15,809 nucleotides of DNA, from the NCBI GenBank assembly GCA_025920305.1, contig JAPDMB010000010.1, positions 1 to 15,809 of the forward strand, written 5' to 3'. This document shows, one piece after another, positions 11,446-15,809 of the stretch (the stretch's first letter is position 1; each line of letters opens with the position of its first letter). The translations under genes and the position numbers were made by a program. Under the pieces are notes generated by a model that worked only from the letters and a program-made list of their open reading frames with translations, searched no databases and was not told where the DNA came from. The stretch is from Candidatus Parvarchaeota archaeon (GTDB taxonomy: Archaea; Nanobdellota; Nanobdellia; Parvarchaeales; Parvarchaeaceae).

Positions 11446-14400
11446 TCAGATCGGGCATGATAGCTTATAGTAACTAAATGTTATGGTGGCGGTAGAGCCT
11501 GCAGGTAATGAACCGGATGAAGGGGTGGGTTCATATACATCGTAGCATTGCTTCGAAACCTTCTGCGCCACAGCACCTACGGAGAACGTAAATGTACCGG
11601 CTCCGCCAGTGTAGAAGACGATCGAACTGGAAGTCGATGACTCCTGCACACTATCGTATGTCACAGACCAAGTGACGCCGTTGGGCAAACCGTTCTCATC
11701 AAATGTGGTCATGGTGGTTTTAGTCTGTTCAGTTTGAGCAGAGGGAGGATATATCGATAGATGCGAGCCGCTGGAGGTATTTATCTGGTATATGGGTACA
11801 GGCACCACATTGTAGCTTTTAGGCGACACCAAAAGCGTGTAGCTTATGTTCCAGACCGTTGGGAGATTATAAGCCATATAGTAATCTGAATAAGTAGCGT
11901 AAGTCTGATTGCCATTCCCTTGATATATGCAGTTCACTATGTAGCCGTATAGGGCGCTGTTTATGTTATTGCAGTCCTCATCTGAGGTTATGTTCAACTC
12001 CGTGCCTTCGCCGTTGTAGACAGTCGAAAATATTCTGCTGTTTCCGTTTGAACACTTAGACGCTAGGTTAGTCGCAACACCGCCAGAGCTGTAGACTGAG
12101 ACGGCTGGAGGAGCATTGACGCTGCTATCCTTTACGCTGTAGAATTGTATCGAATGCAGCCCCTCATTAAGCCCTCCAAGTAGAAGGTATATGCCGTTTG
12201 AATAGGCTGGTGGCAAGGTGCCTCCATCGCACAGGGCGCCTTCTCCTAATGAGAAGATTCCATTATTGCCTTGAGTCAAAGAGCCTGCACAATTGCCCTG
12301 AGTCCCACCGGTAAATATGTTCATAGCGTAGTCAAGTTCGCTTCCATTGACGAACGACGGCACGCCGGATATAGCAAAGTAGGGGTACTGCAGCAGCAAG
12401 GTGCTCAGCAGATCATACGGATAAAGAGGAGATTCGAACATAGCGACTGACTCTATGGCAGATTCCAAAGGCTTGAAAGGATAAAGCTGGGTAAACTCGT
12501 TTATCAGCTCCTTCTGCGAAACCGACAGGCTTGTCATGTAGAGGTCCTTGATCTGTGCGTTGTTGTTCCCAGGTATATACACATTTAAAGGAGAGGTGGA
12601 GTTTATAATCCCAAGTCCTATACCTATGTTCGACGCATAAGAGTACTGAAGCACAAAGGAGGACGCTGTTGTGGAATTCTTGGGCATAGCATAGGCGAAA
12701 CAGTTATACTGTGGATTTGGCGCCTCATATGCCGATGCATTCACATTCTGCGGCAAAGCAGAACATGAAAGACACGTTGCTCCGTAATTCGGCGAATTGG
12801 ATACGAAGCTTTCCACATTTGAAGACTCGACAGGCACGCTGCCGACACAGCTGGTAGGAATATAACTTAAGCTTTGATTGCTAGACCTGGGAGGGAGGGT
12901 TGGTTTCTGACATGCAAGAATGCTGCCTGAAGAACCTGGCTTACATGAGTAAGTATACTGCACGCCTCCGCCTGAAGGTACCTGCTCCGCTATAGTCGGA
13001 TTGGATAGATTATAGGTGTATCTACATGCTTCACATGTGCCTATGTCTGGAAGCGTCGAAGCGATACCGGTGGTCGGTATGTTATTTTGACTAAATGTAA
13101 AGGCGGTCCATGACCAGCCGTAGTCATTCACATTGCTGGCTATATTGTTCGTCTTATTCCCGCATAAGAAAGTGTCCGGATTGAACGCGGTCGGCTCGCT
13201 CTGCGTAAAGGACAAAGAGGTCGGACTTATATACATAGATAAAGGCGACACGCCTGTCACTGCAGATGGTACCAACGTGTAGTTTGGAGTAGTCGGGCAG
13301 TTTCCAACGCCGCTAAAGGTAGAGTAGTCGCTCGGATTCGTGATCATGGAACACTCTGATGTAAAGCGAAGCGGATTCTCATCCATGGTGCTTGGTGTTA
13401 TAAAGGTTGGGGAGCATGTTGTTCCGCTAGTCGAACCATCAGAGTAGCTGCATGAGACACCCTCTACAGACCACGCTTCGCATGAACCTAGCACCTGAGT
13501 AGTATTGGAGCTATTTTCTATGGTGATGCTCTCTGTCACGTTTGCACTGCCACTGCAGCTGAACGACGCCATAACACCTGAAGGAGAGGAGGTAGGTATC
13601 CTGCTGCCGGTTGAATAGTTGAATGGGAGTTCAGCGTTATATGAGACTATCGCGCTGTTAGAGGAGAAATTGCCTGGGTAAGAATTGCTTATAGTCCCTG
13701 CAGTTGGCGCGCAGCTGTAAGTGGAATCTATCAAGCACCCGCCTCCAGCCGGATAGTTCGAACCTGTCGTTGAAGCAGTCGGTATGCACTCCAATCCATC
13801 GTATCCTGCATAGCTTACCGGTGCAAATGACAGCTGGGATACGCAAGGTGTGTAAGAGGCTATTGTTGTGTTGATAGGGCAGCTGTTAATCATAACACCG
13901 CCGTTCGGATTGAAAAGGACTTCTGAGTAAGGAAATGCGATGCTGTTATTCATCTCCTTATTCTCGTCAAGGGAGTTGCTATAGGCCTCCTGCACTCCAT
14001 TCACATAGAACTGAGGTTCAGACAATGTGGTGTAAGAATAGCTGCTATAGTAAGATGAACTCTGGACTGGCAACCTGCATAAGCCGTAATACGTCAGGGT
14101 ATAACTCGTGTCTGCTGAGGTATAATATGTTATGTTGTAATTACCTGGACTGTACAAGAATCCCAATCCTGTCGTGAGATTAGTGTTGTCTGTCAACGAA
14201 GGAGGCGATGTCCCGACGTTGCCAGAGTATGTAGCCGGTGTCCCATTGTATATGCAGTAGAAGCCATTTTCGTCCGGAGTAAGCGAAACAGGGCTTTCTG
14301 TGGCAGCAGCGGAGTAGTTGCTCGCCTCCTTCGCCTGACTTAATAGCTGTATACAGTGAGAATCAAAGTAATCAGCTATATTCGATGGGACCGTATGGTA

Positions 14401-15809
14401 GCTCGTTACGACCTTCTTATAGGTTACAGACGAGTACTGGCTGCATGACGTTTGGATTGGTTTGCTCACATTCAAAGTAAGCTGATTATTGTTCTCGGCA
14501 AGGGAGAAATTGCCATTAAGACTGTTCTCAATGTAAAAGTTAACCGGATTGCCTTGACCGTATATGCTGTCCAAAACTATATTGCCATTGTTGAAGAAGC
14601 AGTATGAACTTATGAAATTTTCGGTCGGGTTGCTTGTAAGGTAGAGCTTGTTAAGGTTGTAGTTGATCTGCCCGAAGCCAGTTATCTCATTGTTTATAGT
14701 CTGAGATGACGTGAATGAAACGTCAAAACAATCCATAATCGGGCCCTCTTCGCTCAAGCTGATCGACACAGTGTCCGGCTCAACCGAAACATTATTTATC
14801 AGAGTATCCCCGACCATATGCCCATAAACGGTGGTATTGCTGATGCACGGCCCGAAACCAGGCTTGCACTCTGGTAAGAGATTGAAGGAACCTTGGCTTG
14901 TCCTTATATTATAGTAACCGTTGTAAGCGGTGTAGTTCAACCAGTTCGAAGGATAAGCTATCGGCGGCTGAGATGTCCCCTCCAATAAGGTATAGTTTTG
15001 CTTGCCTGCTACTGGAGTAAATGCATATATGCATATGTTATTAGAGGAGCTGATAACTTGGTAAGGCAGTTCTTCATAAGGATAACTCCCATACTCTGTA
15101 ACCCTTAGAAGGTCGCACGAAGAACCGAGCATGGCTGAAGGAAGTGCAAATTGTATTGGCAGTCCTGATGGTATAGTCGAGGAGAAGGATATATTCTGCA
15201 AAGCCGAGGGATAATCGCCTACCACATCCAAGGTCCTTGCAATCACATTACCTGTGAATAGCTTGGAATTTGTTATGTTTGCTAAGAAGACGCTGATGGG
15301 AGATATGGTGCCGCTGCTGTTTATGTAGACCATTAATTCATAGTTGAAGCCATTTGAATTAGAAGAGCTGCCAGTGAATGGCCCGGAGCATGAAGAACCA
15401 GCGTAGTTAGATGTCGTGTTTAATACTCCATCTGTTACCACTTTACCGATGAAGCACGTTGATATCTTGTTTTGAGTTATATTGAATAGAGTGGCATTCT
15501 GCGAGTATACTGGCAACCCATTATAAGTGACATAGAACCTCGTGGAATTAAGATACTGCACCGTAAGTCCAGAGCCTATATCGCCGCTGCCTAAATACTC
15601 GTTTGATGCATTTAAAAGTACGGCTCTTATATAGCTGAAAGTGCTTGGTACCTGACAGAATATCTGACCATCACCTAAGTTATATTCTCCCGGACCTACC
15701 TGAGAAACTGAACTATCGTTGGAGCCAACGCCGTAGTTCACGAGATTACATGAGAACGGCGTATCATTTATATAGTAGAGATAAGCATTGACATTCTTAT
15801 TGATGGTGG
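11446..15809 (-). CDS. Giant cysteine-rich surface protein, 5' end beyond the window
   Basis: An exported or cell-surface protein of which 1453 residues are visible. The frame has a GTG at 15741 but stays open through the window edge (TINKNVNAYLYYINDTPF), so the true start is outside. The protein is rich in Ser, Thr, Asn, Tyr and Gly with many N-x-S/T sequons and very few charged residues. I count about 41 cysteines, including CEAC (about residue 922) and CLSC (about 1010). Residues about 1083-1150 form a more helical island with few cysteines. The last 90 or so residues hold TTFDENGLPNGVTWSV followed by a beta-rich segment. This matches the FxExGLPxGxxWxV surface domain widespread in Thermoplasmata, including thermopsin-like proteins. 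There is no C-terminal membrane anchor; the chain ends LSCPI. The function is unknown; adhesion, an envelope role or contact with a host cell are possible. Confidence 0.85.
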   Translation of the reverse strand, partial: TINKNVNAYLYYINDTPFSCNLVNYGVGSNDSSVSQVGPGEYNLGDGQIFCQVPSTFSYIRAVLLNASNEYLGSGDIGSGLTVQYLNSTRFYVTYNGLPVYSQNATLFNITQNKISTCFIGKVVTDGVLNTTSNYAGSSCSGPFTGSSSNSNGFNYELMVYINSSGTISPISVFLANITNSKLFTGNVIARTLDVVGDYPSALQNISFSSTIPSGLPIQFALPSAMLGSSCDLLRVTEYGSYPYEELPYQVISSSNNICIYAFTPVAGKQNYTLLEGTSQPPIAYPSNWLNYTAYNGYYNIRTSQGSFNLLPECKPGFGPCISNTTVYGHMVGDTLINNVSVEPDTVSISLSEEGPIMDCFDVSFTSSQTINNEITGFGQINYNLNKLYLTSNPTENFISSYCFFNNGNIVLDSIYGQGNPVNFYIENSLNGNFSLAENNNQLTLNVSKPIQTSCSQYSSVTYKKVVTSYHTVPSNIADYFDSHCIQLLSQAKEASNYSAAATESPVSLTPDENGFYCIYNGTPATYSGNVGTSPPSLTDNTNLTTGLGFLYSPGNYNITYYTSADTSYTLTYYGLCRLPVQSSSYYSSYSYTTLSEPQFYVNGVQEAYSNSLDENKEMNNSIAFPYSEVLFNPNGGVMINSCPINTTIASYTPCVSQLSFAPVSYAGYDGLECIPTASTTGSNYPAGGGCLIDSTYSCAPTAGTISNSYPGNFSSNSAIVSYNAELPFNYSTGSRIPTSSPSGVMASFSCSGSANVTESITIENSSNTTQVLGSCEAWSVEGVSCSYSDGSTSGTTCSPTFITPSTMDENPLRFTSECSMITNPSDYSTFSGVGNCPTTPNYTLVPSAVTGVSPLSMYISPTSLSFTQSEPTAFNPDTFLCGNKTNNIASNVNDYGWSWTAFTFSQNNIPTTGIASTLPDIGTCEACRYTYNLSNPTIAEQVPSGGGVQYTYSCKPGSSGSILACQKPTLPPRSSNQSLSYIPTSCVGSVPVESSNVESFVSNSPNYGATCLSCSALPQNVNASAYEAPNPQYNCFAYAMPKNSTTASSFVLQYSYASNIGIGLGIINSTSPLNVYIPGNNNAQIKDLYMTSLSVSQKELINEFTQLYPFKPLESAIESVAMFESPLYPYDLLSTLLLQYPYFAISGVPSFVNGSELDYAMNIFTGGTQGNCAGSLTQGNNGIFSLGEGALCDGGTLPPAYSNGIYLLLGGLNEGLHSIQFYSVKDSSVNAPPAVSVYSSGGVATNLASKCSNGNSRIFSTVYNGEGTELNITSDEDCNNINSALYGYIVNCIYQGNGNQTYATYSDYYMAYNLPTVWNISYTLLVSPKSYNVVPVPIYQINTSSGSHLSIYPPSAQTEQTKTTMTTFDENGLPNGVTWSVTYDSVQESSTSSSIVFYTGGAGTFTFSVGAVAQKVSKQCYDVYEPTPSSGSLPAGSTATITFSYYKLSCPI

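Noticed and set aside
13020..13860. Tandem repeats in the surface protein (GGG..YSC stretches)
   Set aside because: Two places share a pattern of a GGG run followed by TYSC and Lys/Ala-Pro, but the surrounding sequence does not align well enough to call a repeat unit by eye.
15739..15741. GTG as the start of the giant surface protein
   Set aside because: The frame stays open upstream to the window edge with similar composition, and no signal peptide follows the GTG.

Overview
The window is archaeal. Six ribosomal/RNase P genes stand in archaeal order (rnp1, S17, L14, L24, S4e, L5) and there is an archaeal-type L10e. A 7S SRP RNA, an archaeal intron-containing tRNA, membrane-anchored LonB, Rio1 and an adenosine-specific kinase (DUF355) are also present, and AT-rich TATA boxes lie about 25-30 bp upstream of start codons. 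Genes are short and packed, with many 4-38 bp overlaps. The last gene is a very large Ser/Thr/Asn/Tyr- and Cys-rich exported protein carrying a surface domain best known from Thermoplasmata. Together these suggest a small-genome acidophilic archaeon, perhaps an ARMAN-type Micrarchaeota member. That assignment is inference; no marker here names the lineage.

Layout: 1-2516 (minus) is a translation operon reading rnp1 > S17 > L14 > L24 > S4e > L5, transcribed from a symmetric TATA box shared with the plus-strand pair at 2583-3456 (a winged-helix-like protein and a PduO-type cobalamin adenosyltransferase). That pair converges on L10e (3449-3964, minus). 4031-4390 (minus) holds the SRP RNA followed 6 nt later by tRNA-Ser(GCU). 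4529-5926 (minus) is a three-gene operon: a four-helix membrane protein with Cys-Cys pairs, a membrane-anchored TlpA-like thioredoxin, and an ArsR-family regulator whose cysteines have the spacing of the CmtR Cd/Pb site. A perfect inverted repeat covers its promoter. A DMT/EamA-type permease (5961-6836) lies upstream. On the plus strand, 6959-10295 carries a PRC-barrel protein, LonB protease, Rio1 kinase and an alkyltransferase-like protein with PCYK in place of PCHR. On the minus strand, 10380-15809 holds a secreted/anchored PD-(D/E)XK nuclease-like protein, an intron-containing tRNA-Met(CAU), an adenosine-specific kinase, and the giant surface protein, which runs off the window.

The most distinctive parts are the putative metal/thiol operon with its operator, the degenerate alkyltransferase motif, the tRNA-Met whose first base is the last base of a stop codon, and the Cys-rich surface protein. 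I see no CRISPR array, insertion sequence, rRNA gene or long tandem repeat. No gene-free stretch exceeds about 140 bp apart from the SRP RNA/tRNA region.
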